64,000 nt of DNA from Alphaproteobacteria bacterium (GTDB lineage Bacteria; Pseudomonadota; Alphaproteobacteria; Sphingomonadales; Emcibacteraceae). A program made the translations under genes and the position numbers. Positions 28,820-38,492 of the stretch are shown here, in pieces. Positions within the stretch are counted from its first letter, which is position 1; each line of letters starts with the position of its first letter. The DNA lies in NCBI GenBank assembly GCA_030428615.1, contig JAUIDN010000003.1:124001-188000 (forward strand), in the 5' to 3' direction. The notes under the pieces were generated by a model. That model saw only the letters and a list, made by a program, of their open reading frames with translations. It searched no databases and was not told where the DNA came from.

Positions 28820-30754
28820 TCACTCGTTTGTTATTGGTTTTGTCGTAACGACATTGTTCATGATGTCATCCACTGATAATTCTGATCCTGAAAGGATTTG
28901 ACGCTGCCGCATATAATCAAATTTCCGGTTGGTCACCCGCGCCATTTCATTCTTGTTCCTTACTATCGTCGGACGTAAAAAAATCATCAGATTAGTATTT
29001 TCCCGTGTCTTTCCTTCGGAACGAAAAGCGCGCCCCAGAAATGGGATATCGCCAAGCAAGGGCACCTTATCGACACTGATCCGTTCATTCTGTTCGATAA
29101 GCCCCCCAAGGACCACAACTTCGCCATCCCCAACACGCACAGTCGTTTGAATTTCCCGTTTCTTGGTCACCAGTTCTGTCGACAGCGAACTCACTGGCCC
29201 GGATATGGAAGAGACTTCCTGTCGGATATCCAACCTTATTTCATTGCCATCATTTATTTGCGGTTTGATCTCAAGCTGGATACCGACATTTTTGCGTTCA
29301 ATTGTCCTAAATGGGTTGCTGTTGGCACTCCCGAGTACTTCGCCCGTGGTGATGGGGATTTCCTGACCCGATAGGAAAGTAGCGGATTCGTTATCAAGCG
29401 CCATCACCGAAGGTGTCGATAGAATATTGCTGTCTGTATCACTCGCCAGCGCATTAAGGATTACCCCAAACACACCACCATTAGATGTGCGCCCCGCCGC
29501 ACCGACGGAGAAACCATCCAACCCAAGGAAGCTGTCCACCGCCGCCGCTTTTAAAATATCGGAAGCGCTGGTACCTGATGATCCTTCACCATCATCAACG
29601 ACTATTGCACCGGTTGCCGCCAGAATGTTTGGCGCGGAATTAGAATAATTGGCCACCGTGAAAGGGATATTGCTGCTATCGCCACCTGCCAGAATATATT
29701 GAAGGCCCAATTGCTTGGACGCGTTTTCCGACACTTCAACCACGATCGCTTCGACGAGCACCTGATCCTGCGGTACGTCGAGCTGTGTAATAATTTCCGC
29801 CAGCCGCTGTTGTATTTCCGGGCTGGCATTGATCACCAGTGAATTTGTGCCTGCGTGTTCGGCGATCATGATCTCATTATTTCCGTTTCGGGTACCGCCT
29901 TCACCCTGTTCATATTCAATCGCGTCAATCAATTGTTGTAAAACAGGAAGCATTTTGTCTGTTTTTGCATATTTAAGACGCACCATGCGCATATCGCCAC
30001 GGTTGGCGTTGTTCCGGTCAATATCGGCCAATATCGGCATATACTGATCGACAACTTCGGGCATCCCTTTTAAAATAAGAGAATTACTCCCCTTCACAAC
30101 GATGGTTTGCAGCAAACTGGCCGAAGCACCGTCGAAACCGGATTGTACGGTTAACTGATCCGCGACCTCGGCCATTTCAGTTGGCGATGTGTGCAACAGA
30201 TTAAGTGTTCTGATGACTGTTTGGTCCACATCAAGAGACGCTATAATTTGTGAAATACGGATCATGTTATCAGCGTGGTCTGTAACAACGACCATGGGCA
30301 AGCCGCTTCTGGCAAAACTGCTGCCACTTCTTGCCACGTAAGGTTTGATCGCCGCTGAAATTGTCATTGGGTCCGTATATTTTATGGCAAAAACGCGCGT
30401 AACCAGCGCATCGCCGGTGGCATTTTTATTGACCGGGCCACCATCACCCAAGGCAAGGTCGCTTTTGGTTATCTTGTATGCACCGCTTGATGTCGGCACC
30501 ACTGACATACCATTTACTTTAAGAACCGATAGCAATGTTTCAAACAGGAGATCACCGGAAATCGGTTCTGTAGAAATCAAATTTACTTTGCCGGTCACCT
30601 GCGGATCTATGATAAATGTTTTCCGCGTTTCTATGGCGACATCTTCTATGAATGACCTGAGTTCAGCATCACGGTAATTCAGTGTCACTCCGTCCTGCTG
30701 TGCAAATGAAGGCGCGGCGAACAAAAACATAAATATGAGGGTTAAAATTTTCAA
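28820..30754 (-). CDS. gspD: Type II secretion secretin D
   Basis: Outer-membrane channel of 644 residues. Signal peptide (MKILTLIFMFLFAAPSFAQ), N0 domain, three N1-like repeats, then the secretin core with the inserted serine/glycine-rich loop and VPLLGDIPFLGRAF. Translation starts at TTG, only 2 nt after gspC, with AGGA upstream. The C terminus after the secretin core is short, so any S domain for a pilotin is small. Confidence 0.95.
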   Translation of the reverse strand: MKILTLIFMFLFAAPSFAQQDGVTLNYRDAELRSFIEDVAIETRKTFIIDPQVTGKVNLISTEPISGDLLFETLLSVLKVNGMSVVPTSSGAYKITKSDLALGDGGPVNKNATGDALVTRVFAIKYTDPMTISAAIKPYVARSGSSFARSGLPMVVVTDHADNMIRISQIIASLDVDQTVIRTLNLLHTSPTEMAEVADQLTVQSGFDGASASLLQTIVVKGSNSLILKGMPEVVDQYMPILADIDRNNANRGDMRMVRLKYAKTDKMLPVLQQLIDAIEYEQGEGGTRNGNNEIMIAEHAGTNSLVINASPEIQQRLAEIITQLDVPQDQVLVEAIVVEVSENASKQLGLQYILAGGDSSNIPFTVANYSNSAPNILAATGAIVVDDGEGSSGTSASDILKAAAVDSFLGLDGFSVGAAGRTSNGGVFGVILNALASDTDSNILSTPSVMALDNESATFLSGQEIPITTGEVLGSANSNPFRTIERKNVGIQLEIKPQINDGNEIRLDIRQEVSSISGPVSSLSTELVTKKREIQTTVRVGDGEVVVLGGLIEQNERISVDKVPLLGDIPFLGRAFRSEGKTRENTNLMIFLRPTIVRNKNEMARVTNRKFDYMRQRQILSGSELSVDDIMNNVVTTKPITNE

Positions 30755-30756
30755 AA

Positions 30757-31629
30757 TTAAAGTCCTAATGATGATTGAGAAAGCGTGAGTGTCAGTGGCT
30801 CCCCACGTCTTTCAAATTGGATATCCAGGCTGTCTGCGGTCGCTTCTTCGGAAATTTCTTTTACTCTTTCCCACGAATGAAGCCTGTTTCCATTCACGAC
30901 TGAAATGATATCGCCCACTTCTATACCGACGAGCGATAAAAGTGACTCCTCAGCGTTTATTCCAACCGTAAACCCGGTTATTTCCTTACCTTCACGAAAC
31001 GGCGACAAATCCATTGCATTAACAAATTCAGCAATTTTTTTCTGCCTTGTGATGATACTTTTATTGGCCTGGGCTTTAGTGGGGTTTTCCTGCATCTTTT
31101 TAAAAACGGAGCCCGCTTCTTCTTTTTCCAGATAAATCGTTTCAAGTCTGCCATTGCGTCTGAATTCTATTCGATTGGCGAAAATTGCCGTCAGCGTCGC
31201 ACCACTTGCGATCTCATCTCCGACGCGGGCCAGTCGCTGGACGCTTCCCTGCGATTTAAGAATCGCGGTGCCGTTTCCGTTTCCCTTGGCACGAAGACCA
31301 AATATTTTTATATCGAGCGTGCTTTCCGGAACGTTATTCACAACGGTCGAGATATCTGAATTAGCCGCTCCATAAAACGCATCTACCGTCTTTAAATAGG
31401 TGAATTGTTCTTTTTTCCCCTGTGGCATGTTAGAAGTAGAGATAGGCGGAATATCCATCAGTAGGTCATCCCCTTCATCAATGATCATATAATTTAAAAA
31501 TATCTCAGAGCAAAAAACCGCCAACAAAATAACCATGATAACTTCAAAAACCGAAACCGATAGACGGTAGTAAAACGGCAACTGTGCCGTTCTTATATCA
31601 CTTTCATTTTTTTCCGTTTTTGCCATCAT
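30757..31629 (-). CDS. gspC: Type II secretion inner-membrane protein C
   Basis: Connects platform and secretin. The 290-residue product has one N-terminal membrane helix (about 28-50), the HR domain (about 110-180; FGLRAKGNGNGTAILKSQG) and a C-terminal PDZ domain (about 230-285; VGIEVGDIISVVNGNRL). It is the first gene of the gspCDEFGIJKLMN operon; the promoter should lie in 31630-31740. Confidence 0.88.
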   Translation of the reverse strand: MMAKTEKNESDIRTAQLPFYYRLSVSVFEVIMVILLAVFCSEIFLNYMIIDEGDDLLMDIPPISTSNMPQGKKEQFTYLKTVDAFYGAANSDISTVVNNVPESTLDIKIFGLRAKGNGNGTAILKSQGSVQRLARVGDEIASGATLTAIFANRIEFRRNGRLETIYLEKEEAGSVFKKMQENPTKAQANKSIITRQKKIAEFVNAMDLSPFREGKEITGFTVGINAEESLLSLVGIEVGDIISVVNGNRLHSWERVKEISEEATADSLDIQFERRGEPLTLTLSQSSLGL

Positions 31630-31748
31630 GACAGAACCTTGATTGATGTTTGCTGTTCAGCTGATTCTTTATTTTCTCCTACACTTTTAGCGAATTTTTG
31701 TTATGGTAATATTTCAGAAATGCTACAGTAATGTTTCAATGAATAATA

Positions 31749-31777
31749 AAAAAGCCCGGCAGAAAACCGGGCTTTTT
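31749..31777. terminator. Strong hairpin terminator between receptor and gsp operon
   Basis: AAAAAGCCCGG pairs with CCGGGCTTTTT across a 7-nt loop, 20 nt after the receptor stop codon. A and T runs on both sides allow use in either direction. It separates the receptor unit from the gspC promoter. Confidence 0.9.
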
Positions 31778-31797
31778 CAATTAGATATATTGTTTAC

Positions 31798-34368
31798 TTA
31801 AAACGTATAGTTAAATCCGAGAGAGAATGTTCTGCCAATTTCGAATGATTCAGCGATCTCGCTTCCCTGTGTCCTGAGCGCTTTCTCATTAAGCAGATTC
31901 TGTGCCTTGAATGTCATGGTAATCGGGTTATCACCGAACAGCTCAAAATCGCGGCTATATAGGAAATTAACCTGAACAGGAATGTCTTCAATCAGATCCG
32001 GACGATTTGTAGTCCCGAGACGATAAATACGGTCGCCCTGATAGTTGACAATGATATTGAGCTTTTCACCTATATCAAGATTTTCAAATCCGACCTGGAG
32101 ATTAGCCAGATAATCAGACTGTCCCTGAAGACGCCCAACCAGGTTGGTTACCTGATCGAAGTTTTCACGACTACGGATAACTTCTGAATCGATATATGAG
32201 GCGTTTGCCTTAACGAAAAATTCGCGGGCGCCGATTGTTGCGAGAATTTTCTCCACTTCAATCTCACCCCCTTTGAGCTTCGCGGATTCAGCGTTGGCAA
32301 CCGTATCGGCCTCACCGTCACCGCGAGCAAAAATTGATTGCTCTATCGGGTTTTCAATTTCTTTATAGAAAGCACCGATTGTGAGACTTTGTCCGGTGTC
32401 AAAGTACCATTCAAATCTCGCGTCCAAACTGCGAATATCTGCGGGTATCAGATTTTCGTTGCCGCGTTCCGTACGACCATCTTCACGGACGAAGAACACG
32501 GGCGCGAGTTCACGGCTATCGGGTCGGTTTACCGTTTCGGAATAAGCAAGCCTGATTTGCATATTTTCAATAAATTCCCACGTTACCGTCGCGGACGGCA
32601 ACCATTTTTGAAGATCCTGATTGATCCGTATATCTTCAAACGTTGTGCGGTTTGTTGATTGCACGGTTTGTAAGCTATCTTCATAGCGCATGCCGGCCGA
32701 GACACGGACTTGATCCGTTACCTGAGCGTCAACCTGCGCAAAAAACTGCTTGTTTTCAAAGTCAGCGGTAAAAGCGCTTGAAGGATCAAAAAATTCATCA
32801 AGAAAAATACCATTTGGGTCGATATTCACTGACCCAAAAATAACTTCGGGAACAAACGTTCTAAGATCATCATTTGTTACGTTCGAAAGATTAAATCCAT
32901 ATTTCTTATAATCGGAAACACGGTTTTTTTCGTTGTAACTGGCGCCAAACTTAAAATCCAGCGCGGCGCTATCAATATAGAAAGGCTGTTTGACATCAAA
33001 ACCGATATCTTTTGACGTATCCTCAAGATTACCATATTCAATCCTGTTACTGTCATTACGTCTCAGCATTTCAAACTGATCAGCGTTATTGTCATACACA
33101 TAGATATAAGATCTGCGATTAGGCACATCCCTTTTCGCTTTGGTTGTATTGGCATACCAGAAGAGTTCAGTTTCATCATCGTCAAAAAGGTAGAAGGCAT
33201 GTTCACCGTCCAAAGTATGCGACCAAACCTGGCGTTCCACCCAATCAAGCCGTGTGAAGTTCGCTAAGTCCTCAGAGTTCGTGCTTCCCTGTTGTATTTC
33301 CACCTGTTTCTGTGTTGATCGAAGTAACAAAGACGTGTATTTGATTGCATGTTCGGGATTTATCTGCCAACCGACTGACGCAAAAGTGTTTAGATCAATA
33401 TCCCATGTCGTAACATCATAACCACATTCCGAACCGGGAACGCCGTTTGCTTCGCAGGCACGAGGGCTAAAATCTCGGTCAGCTTCCAAGCCGGATTCTG
33501 TTGCACTTGACGCAGAATAGGAACTGCGCTGTCCAAATTTATTTCTGAATTTACTGCCGTAATCAACAGCAAAAATTACACCCAATTCACCTTCATCGCC
33601 GACGTCAAAGTTGGTGCCGCCAGCCGCATTAAAGTCAAAATCGGGCGCATTGCTTTGAAAATCAATTGACCACACATTTGGGAAAGCCTCTCCCGCTTGT
33701 TCAAGCTGCTCAGCAGACAGTCCTTCAAGGGTCGGGTTTTGAGCGATAATATCCGGCATATCACGGGTGCCATCGTCAAACCCGAAAACATCCGTATCAC
33801 TTCCATAATAAGTTAATCCATCTTTGAATGTCGAAGCGGAATTGTATCCTGTCGCAAAACCGATTTCAAAAAAGCTTTCATCCGGAACAACTTTAGTGCG
33901 GATATCAATAACCCCGCCACCAAATGCACCCGGAAACTCGGCAGAATATGTTTTTTGAATAAGAACATTTCCCACAAGCGATGTCGGAAAAATATCAAGC
34001 GGCACAGCCCGTTTCAGCGGGTCCGGAGAAGGAAGCTCAATACCGTTGAGCAAAGTTGAGGTGTAGCGCTCATTCAAACCACGAATGACCACATACTTAC
34101 CCGAAACATCGGGGGAGATTCCGGGAAGCCGGGTCAACGCAACTGCAATATCACTGTCACCTGCCAAACTGAAATCACTTGAGCTTACAACATTTGATAT
34201 TTCTGATGTCGCTCGTTTTTCATCAGGAATGTATCGGCCAACAGTCACGATCGTATCGATCTGGTCTTGATCGGCCTGTTGTGCTTCCTGAGAATAGGAA
34301 ACCATAGGACTGGTCAATATACTGGAAGCGAGTAACGTGCTTTTTAAAGTTCTTTGGAACATTTTCAT
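31798..34368 (-). CDS. TonB-dependent receptor next to the T2SS and surface lipoprotein
   Basis: Outer-membrane receptor of 856 residues. Start chosen at the ATG with GGTGAC 5 nt upstream; two earlier in-frame starts exist. Signal peptide MKMFQRTLKSTLLASS..., TonB box region IDTIVTVG, plug with GKYVVIRGLNERYTSTLLNG and FPGAFGGGVIDIRT, barrel ending FSLGFNYTF. It is the second gene after the duplicated lipoprotein gene, with a hairpin between. A partnership between receptor and lipoprotein (SusC/SusD-like logic) is an inference from position; the lipoprotein is not a SusD fold. Confidence 0.9.
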   Translation of the reverse strand: MKMFQRTLKSTLLASSILTSPMVSYSQEAQQADQDQIDTIVTVGRYIPDEKRATSEISNVVSSSDFSLAGDSDIAVALTRLPGISPDVSGKYVVIRGLNERYTSTLLNGIELPSPDPLKRAVPLDIFPTSLVGNVLIQKTYSAEFPGAFGGGVIDIRTKVVPDESFFEIGFATGYNSASTFKDGLTYYGSDTDVFGFDDGTRDMPDIIAQNPTLEGLSAEQLEQAGEAFPNVWSIDFQSNAPDFDFNAAGGTNFDVGDEGELGVIFAVDYGSKFRNKFGQRSSYSASSATESGLEADRDFSPRACEANGVPGSECGYDVTTWDIDLNTFASVGWQINPEHAIKYTSLLLRSTQKQVEIQQGSTNSEDLANFTRLDWVERQVWSHTLDGEHAFYLFDDDETELFWYANTTKAKRDVPNRRSYIYVYDNNADQFEMLRRNDSNRIEYGNLEDTSKDIGFDVKQPFYIDSAALDFKFGASYNEKNRVSDYKKYGFNLSNVTNDDLRTFVPEVIFGSVNIDPNGIFLDEFFDPSSAFTADFENKQFFAQVDAQVTDQVRVSAGMRYEDSLQTVQSTNRTTFEDIRINQDLQKWLPSATVTWEFIENMQIRLAYSETVNRPDSRELAPVFFVREDGRTERGNENLIPADIRSLDARFEWYFDTGQSLTIGAFYKEIENPIEQSIFARGDGEADTVANAESAKLKGGEIEVEKILATIGAREFFVKANASYIDSEVIRSRENFDQVTNLVGRLQGQSDYLANLQVGFENLDIGEKLNIIVNYQGDRIYRLGTTNRPDLIEDIPVQVNFLYSRDFELFGDNPITMTFKAQNLLNEKALRTQGSEIAESFEIGRTFSLGFNYTF

Positions 34369-34402
34369 AATTGTCACCATTATATTAATAAATAAACAAA
34401 GT

Positions 34403-34432
34403 GCAGTGACGGCGAAGTTTTGCCATCACTGC
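34403..34432 (-). promoter_or_regulatory. Hairpin between the lipoprotein and receptor genes
   Basis: GCAGTGA and TCACTGC form a 7-bp stem extended by a mismatch and three more pairs, in the 80-nt gap between the two genes. There is no T run next to it on the transcribed strand, so it may be a partial terminator or an mRNA-processing element that sets different levels for the two products. Confidence 0.5.
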
Positions 34433-34448
34433 AACAGTTATCGTTTCC

Positions 34449-37178
34449 TTAATCGTTGACCCACACGGTCCAACCTTCGAGCCAGTTATTTGCTTCGGCA
34501 TCAACAGCTCCAATATGAGTTGTTGTGTCAAACCAGGCATCCAATGTTTGTGGGTTTGTAAATGTCACCCCATTCTCGGTTGCACCGTTAATGAAAGCGT
34601 GAGAACCACCTGCCGGCGCCACCAACGTGCTTGCCGCCGTGCTATTATTTGGCTGTCCAAGGAACCATGCGGACAAGTCACCATCTTCCGCATCAGCGGC
34701 AAAGTTGGTTGTGCAGGACAGCAATGCAGAGGTTATTGTAATACCGTCCGCCGTATCACGACGGGCATATGTTGCTGCCTGATCCAAATCAAGACACTGG
34801 TCAAGGAAGTTTGCCGTAACAATATTGACGATCCTGGCACCTGTACCCTCCCGAAGAAGCATGCCAATGTCACCGCGTGTCGCCCCACCAACAAGTGTTA
34901 TGTTGGAAAGGAGCGGTTGAGCGTACGGTGTCGCATCATTATCGTCACCGTTATTATCGGCTTCAATTCCTTGGTCTGTCGCAGACTGATTATCGTTTTG
35001 GACAACAACCGCATGTTGGATTGCGCCGCGCCAGCCCTTGGTCCAGTCGATACTGTCATCATCGGCACCGGTGATCACCAAATGTTTCACGCGAACTGTA
35101 CCACCGAAGAATTCAACACCATCGTCGGCACCATTATGGACCTGAAGATAGTCAACCTCAGTACCGCGTCCGACACCTTCAAACGCAACACCATTCAGTT
35201 CATCATCATCGGTGATCGGGTTACCGGCATATTTTACGACCGTGTAGAACATTTGACCACTATCGTCGTCGTCGTCATTACCGCCGTAGTTACCGCTATC
35301 CCCTTCGCCGGCAGCTTCACAGATACCAACACCACAACCGTTTATCGTCGCACGACCATTGATAACCAATCCACCCCAAAGTGAGGTATCTGTATCAAGA
35401 TTACGTGTTTCATCATTGGTTGCTGTCATTATAACAGGCGCATCTGCTCTACCATTTGAGAAGATTTGTGAACCACGCGAAATCACCAGGAACGAAAGCG
35501 GATCTTCGCCAGCAATTGTTACACCGGCATCTATGATCAGACTGCCCGGCGTCGCACCACCAAGAGGAGCTCCCGCGTCAGGGCCGAGGTCTTCACCGAT
35601 GACCACTTTTCCACGGAGGAAATATTCAAGACCCGCCGCAAGGCGCATTGTACCGGTATAAACACCTTGTAGAATACAGCCGCCTGCACCAGTTGCTGTT
35701 GTTCCCGCGGGACAGACAGGCGCCGGGTTAATGGCATATGACCATCCCAATGTCCAGTTGTCGTTCACATCACCACTTTTAACCGCACCGATATAATCGG
35801 TAGTGTCAAACCAAGTATCAATAGCGTTCACATCCGTTACAGTAACGCCGTTTTCAGCGACACCATTAATGAAACCTGAAAGTGTGTCTGGTGTTGCAAC
35901 ATTATTGGCCTGACCAAGGAACCATGCAGACAAGTCACCGTCGTCAGCATCAGCAACAAACGGCTGATCACATCCCAGCAATGTCGACTGAATGGTGATA
36001 CCATCCGGACCATCACGTCGGGCATATGTTGACGCGTGGTCAATATCAAGACATCCATCAAGGAAGTTTGTCACAACCGCATTATATATTTTAGCGCCGG
36101 TACCCTCACGAAGAAGCATACCAATGTCGCCACGTGTTTCACCGCCAATAAGCGTGATGTTTGAAATACTCGGCTGTGCATATGGTGTGACATCATTATC
36201 ATCACCATTATTATCGGCTTCAATACCCTGGTCTGTTGCAGACTGGTTATCATTCTGTAAAATCAAAACATGCTGAGCACGGCCACGCCAACCTTTCGTC
36301 CAGTCAAGACTGTCATCATCCGCACCAGAAACAATCAAATGTTTGATATCGGCCGTACCACCAAAAAATTCAACGCCGTCGTCAGCGCCGTTATGAACAT
36401 GAATATAGTCAAGTGTTGTACCGCGCCCAACACCTTCAAACGCGATGCCGTTAAGTTCATCGTCATCCGTAATCGGGTTACCGGCATAGCGAACCTGAAC
36501 ATAACGCATTACACCGGAATTATCATTGTCATCCAGTCCGCCGTAATTACCACTATCACCTTCGCCGACGGCTTCGCAGATGCCGGAAGCACAGCCGTTA
36601 ATAGTAGCAAGGCCGTTTATGACAATGCCGCCCCATTCTGATGTGAAACTTTCTGAAAGGGCTTGCGCGGAAGCATTAAAGCCACGTTCAATGTCAGCCG
36701 CGGAGGTAAAGACAATTGGTTGGCCGACATTTCCGTCGGCGTTTATTTTTGAGCCGCGGGCGATAACCAAAAATGAATTCTCATTCAATCCCGCAATTGT
36801 TGTCCCAGCAGGAACATTGAGCTGCACACGCGTTCCGCCGGTTCCGTCAGCAGCTGTTTCCTGACCGATCGTCACCTTACCGTTCAACAAATAAGTGTTT
36901 GCAGCACTTAATGTCATGTCCTGGGTGACAACACCGGAAATTTCACAGGCCTGCCCTGTTCCAAGCGTCACGAGCGTGCTGCCAGCTGTACATTGTACAA
37001 CGGTACCGCCACCGCCACCACCTGCGCCGCCGCCAGCACCGCCAGTGCCGGGGTTATCACCCGTTTCACCCTTTGAAGCGAGCTCGGTATTTTTATCTGA
37101 GCAGCTCGTGAAAGCTGATAGTGAAATTGCTGCCATAAGAATTAAGAACAACTTCTTGATTTGATTGAGATTTGTCAT
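34449..37178 (-). CDS. Large surface lipoprotein of two homologous halves (beta-helix-like)
   Basis: A 909-residue lipoprotein: signal with lipobox FTSC (C26), a Gly-rich linker (about 40-58), then two similar units (about 60-485 and 488-905). Each contains WGGIVINGLATINGC or a close copy, ITDDDELNG followed by AFEGVGRGT, VHNGADDGVEFFGGT, ADDDSLDWTKGWRG and GIEADNNGDDND. The pattern of short hydrophobic strands with Gly, Asp and Asn turns suggests a right-handed parallel beta-helix and possibly calcium binding. Related proteins occur in many marine bacteria without a defined function. The T2SS operon and prepilin peptidase on either side make it a good candidate T2SS cargo. Confidence 0.8.
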   Translation of the reverse strand: MTNLNQIKKLFLILMAAISLSAFTSCSDKNTELASKGETGDNPGTGGAGGGAGGGGGGTVVQCTAGSTLVTLGTGQACEISGVVTQDMTLSAANTYLLNGKVTIGQETAADGTGGTRVQLNVPAGTTIAGLNENSFLVIARGSKINADGNVGQPIVFTSAADIERGFNASAQALSESFTSEWGGIVINGLATINGCASGICEAVGEGDSGNYGGLDDNDNSGVMRYVQVRYAGNPITDDDELNGIAFEGVGRGTTLDYIHVHNGADDGVEFFGGTADIKHLIVSGADDDSLDWTKGWRGRAQHVLILQNDNQSATDQGIEADNNGDDNDVTPYAQPSISNITLIGGETRGDIGMLLREGTGAKIYNAVVTNFLDGCLDIDHASTYARRDGPDGITIQSTLLGCDQPFVADADDGDLSAWFLGQANNVATPDTLSGFINGVAENGVTVTDVNAIDTWFDTTDYIGAVKSGDVNDNWTLGWSYAINPAPVCPAGTTATGAGGCILQGVYTGTMRLAAGLEYFLRGKVVIGEDLGPDAGAPLGGATPGSLIIDAGVTIAGEDPLSFLVISRGSQIFSNGRADAPVIMTATNDETRNLDTDTSLWGGLVINGRATINGCGVGICEAAGEGDSGNYGGNDDDDDSGQMFYTVVKYAGNPITDDDELNGVAFEGVGRGTEVDYLQVHNGADDGVEFFGGTVRVKHLVITGADDDSIDWTKGWRGAIQHAVVVQNDNQSATDQGIEADNNGDDNDATPYAQPLLSNITLVGGATRGDIGMLLREGTGARIVNIVTANFLDQCLDLDQAATYARRDTADGITITSALLSCTTNFAADAEDGDLSAWFLGQPNNSTAASTLVAPAGGSHAFINGATENGVTFTNPQTLDAWFDTTTHIGAVDAEANNWLEGWTVWVND

Positions 37179-37503
37179 TTCGACCCCATTTTTTCCAATT
37201 AATCTGAACCATAATGTTCAGGTACAAGTTTCATTTGGACCGCAGTAAGTCCGTTAAGCGACTCTTTCATAGGGAGGGTTTGTGATGTTTTTGTTTCAGA
37301 GGTGTGATAAAAATATGAAAAACAAAATCATAAATTCTCTACATTTATTTTTGCTTTATATTCAGGTGATTAAGCATCTTTTTAGAAAAAATATGATTCA
37401 GGGTCGCAGGAAAATTACAGAAATATGGATGTTAATTTTTGATTATTTAGACCACCTCATTCAAAAAGTTAACAAATTGTAAAGATGGTTGGAGTGGGTG
37501 ATT
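37179..37503. other. Promoter region of the surface lipoprotein gene
   Basis: A 325-nt AT-rich gap. CTGAAC and GTTCAG form an inverted repeat at 37204-37221, just upstream of the lipoprotein gene. A short frame at 37282-37482 has no supporting features and is not called. Confidence 0.45.
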
Positions 37504-38037
37504 CTATATCAGCAGGTCGACGATCTGATCACTAAAAAGCCAGACAATCCAGATCGACAAAGCCAGGTGAGGACCAAAGGGTAATTTCGTGTTTTTTTCT
37601 GGAAATGAATGCAAGCCATTCATCATCATTGTCCACATGAGGGCGAGAAAAGATGAGATAAATAATATGACAGGCAGAAGGTGAGGAAGTACCCAGACGG
37701 CCCCTGCCGCGAACAATTTAATATCGCCAAACCCCATACCGTGCTTGCCGCGATATCGATGATAAAGAAACGAAATAAGACTTAAAACGGATAATGCAAT
37801 CAAGACTGATATAATGGGAAGCCAAAATTCTTGTCCAATCTGGATATTGTACCCTATCCCGACAAGTAAAATTGCAACGTTAAGGATATTGGGGAGGCGG
37901 TATGACCGTATATCGAAATAACTGATCGCAGAAAGAAGCGCCCATAAAACCACCGCATATGATAATGGCCTGTCCGACAGAAACATCAGCGAAAATGATG
38001 TAACTGCCAAAAAGACCATTATTGATTTATGTATCAC
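37504..38037 (-). CDS. Prepilin peptidase (A24 family), GspO-like
   Basis: Cleaves the leader of the T2SS pseudopilins in the inner membrane. The 177-residue product has about six helices and both catalytic aspartates, D42 (SYFDIRSYRLPN) and D105 in GMGFGDIKLF. It lacks the N-terminal methyltransferase domain of PilD, as in the short CpaA/TadV-type enzymes. GTG start; an ATG lies six codons in. Its position near gsp genes suggests it serves GspG-K. Confidence 0.9.
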   Translation of the reverse strand: MIHKSIMVFLAVTSFSLMFLSDRPLSYAVVLWALLSAISYFDIRSYRLPNILNVAILLVGIGYNIQIGQEFWLPIISVLIALSVLSLISFLYHRYRGKHGMGFGDIKLFAAGAVWVLPHLLPVILFISSFLALMWTMMMNGLHSFPEKNTKLPFGPHLALSIWIVWLFSDQIVDLLI

Positions 38038-38123
38038 CGACCTGATCCCATCTTCATCTGTCCGTTGGCAAGCGCTTTAAAACGCTTATATCAGACCGGC
38101 ATACTGTATGATTTTATCGTCTC

Positions 38124-38492
38124 TTACAAGGATTCAAGACGTTTTAATCCTTCCTTAGCGATATATTTAACTTTTCTTGCTTTACCGGACAATGTCATTG
38201 CAAAACTATTATCGCGCCCGTCCAGAATTTCCTGATAGAGGGCCACTGCTTTTTCGGTCCGTCCTGTGGCACTATAAAGGAACGCCAAATTCACTTTTGC
38301 AAAAATTTGGTCTTCAGGACTGAATTCGGTGTTGACCAATTCGGCTTCGGCGGCTGACCAGTCACGCGCAGCTATCTTCCCAGATGCAACAGAGCTTTCC
38401 TGCAGAAGAACAAGCGAACTCAGATCTTCGGCATTTGCTGCACTTGCATATAGTCCAACAGACATGATTAAACCTAGTGCTATTTTCTTCAT
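38124..38492 (-). CDS. Small exported TPR-like protein
   Basis: A 122-residue protein with signal peptide (MKKIALGLIMSVGLYASAANA) and helix pairs including FAKVNLAFLYSATGRTEKAV, a tetratricopeptide-like unit. A strong AAGGAG ribosome site precedes the ATG. It lies 86 nt before the prepilin peptidase gene in the same direction, so it may belong to the secretion locus. Function unknown. Confidence 0.75.
   Translation of the reverse strand: MKKIALGLIMSVGLYASAANAEDLSSLVLLQESSVASGKIAARDWSAAEAELVNTEFSPEDQIFAKVNLAFLYSATGRTEKAVALYQEILDGRDNSFAMTLSGKARKVKYIAKEGLKRLESL

Noticed and set aside
34515-35384. Long plus-strand frame (289 codons) opposite the surface lipoprotein
   Set aside because: It lies antisense to a clearly coding, repetitive gene; a similar antisense frame occurs at the first repeat unit, so it is a by-product of codon bias. 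No ribosome site or domain.
37282-37482. 66-codon plus-strand frame in the lipoprotein promoter gap
   Set aside because: AT-rich, Lys/Ile-rich translation without signal, motif or good context; more likely regulatory DNA.
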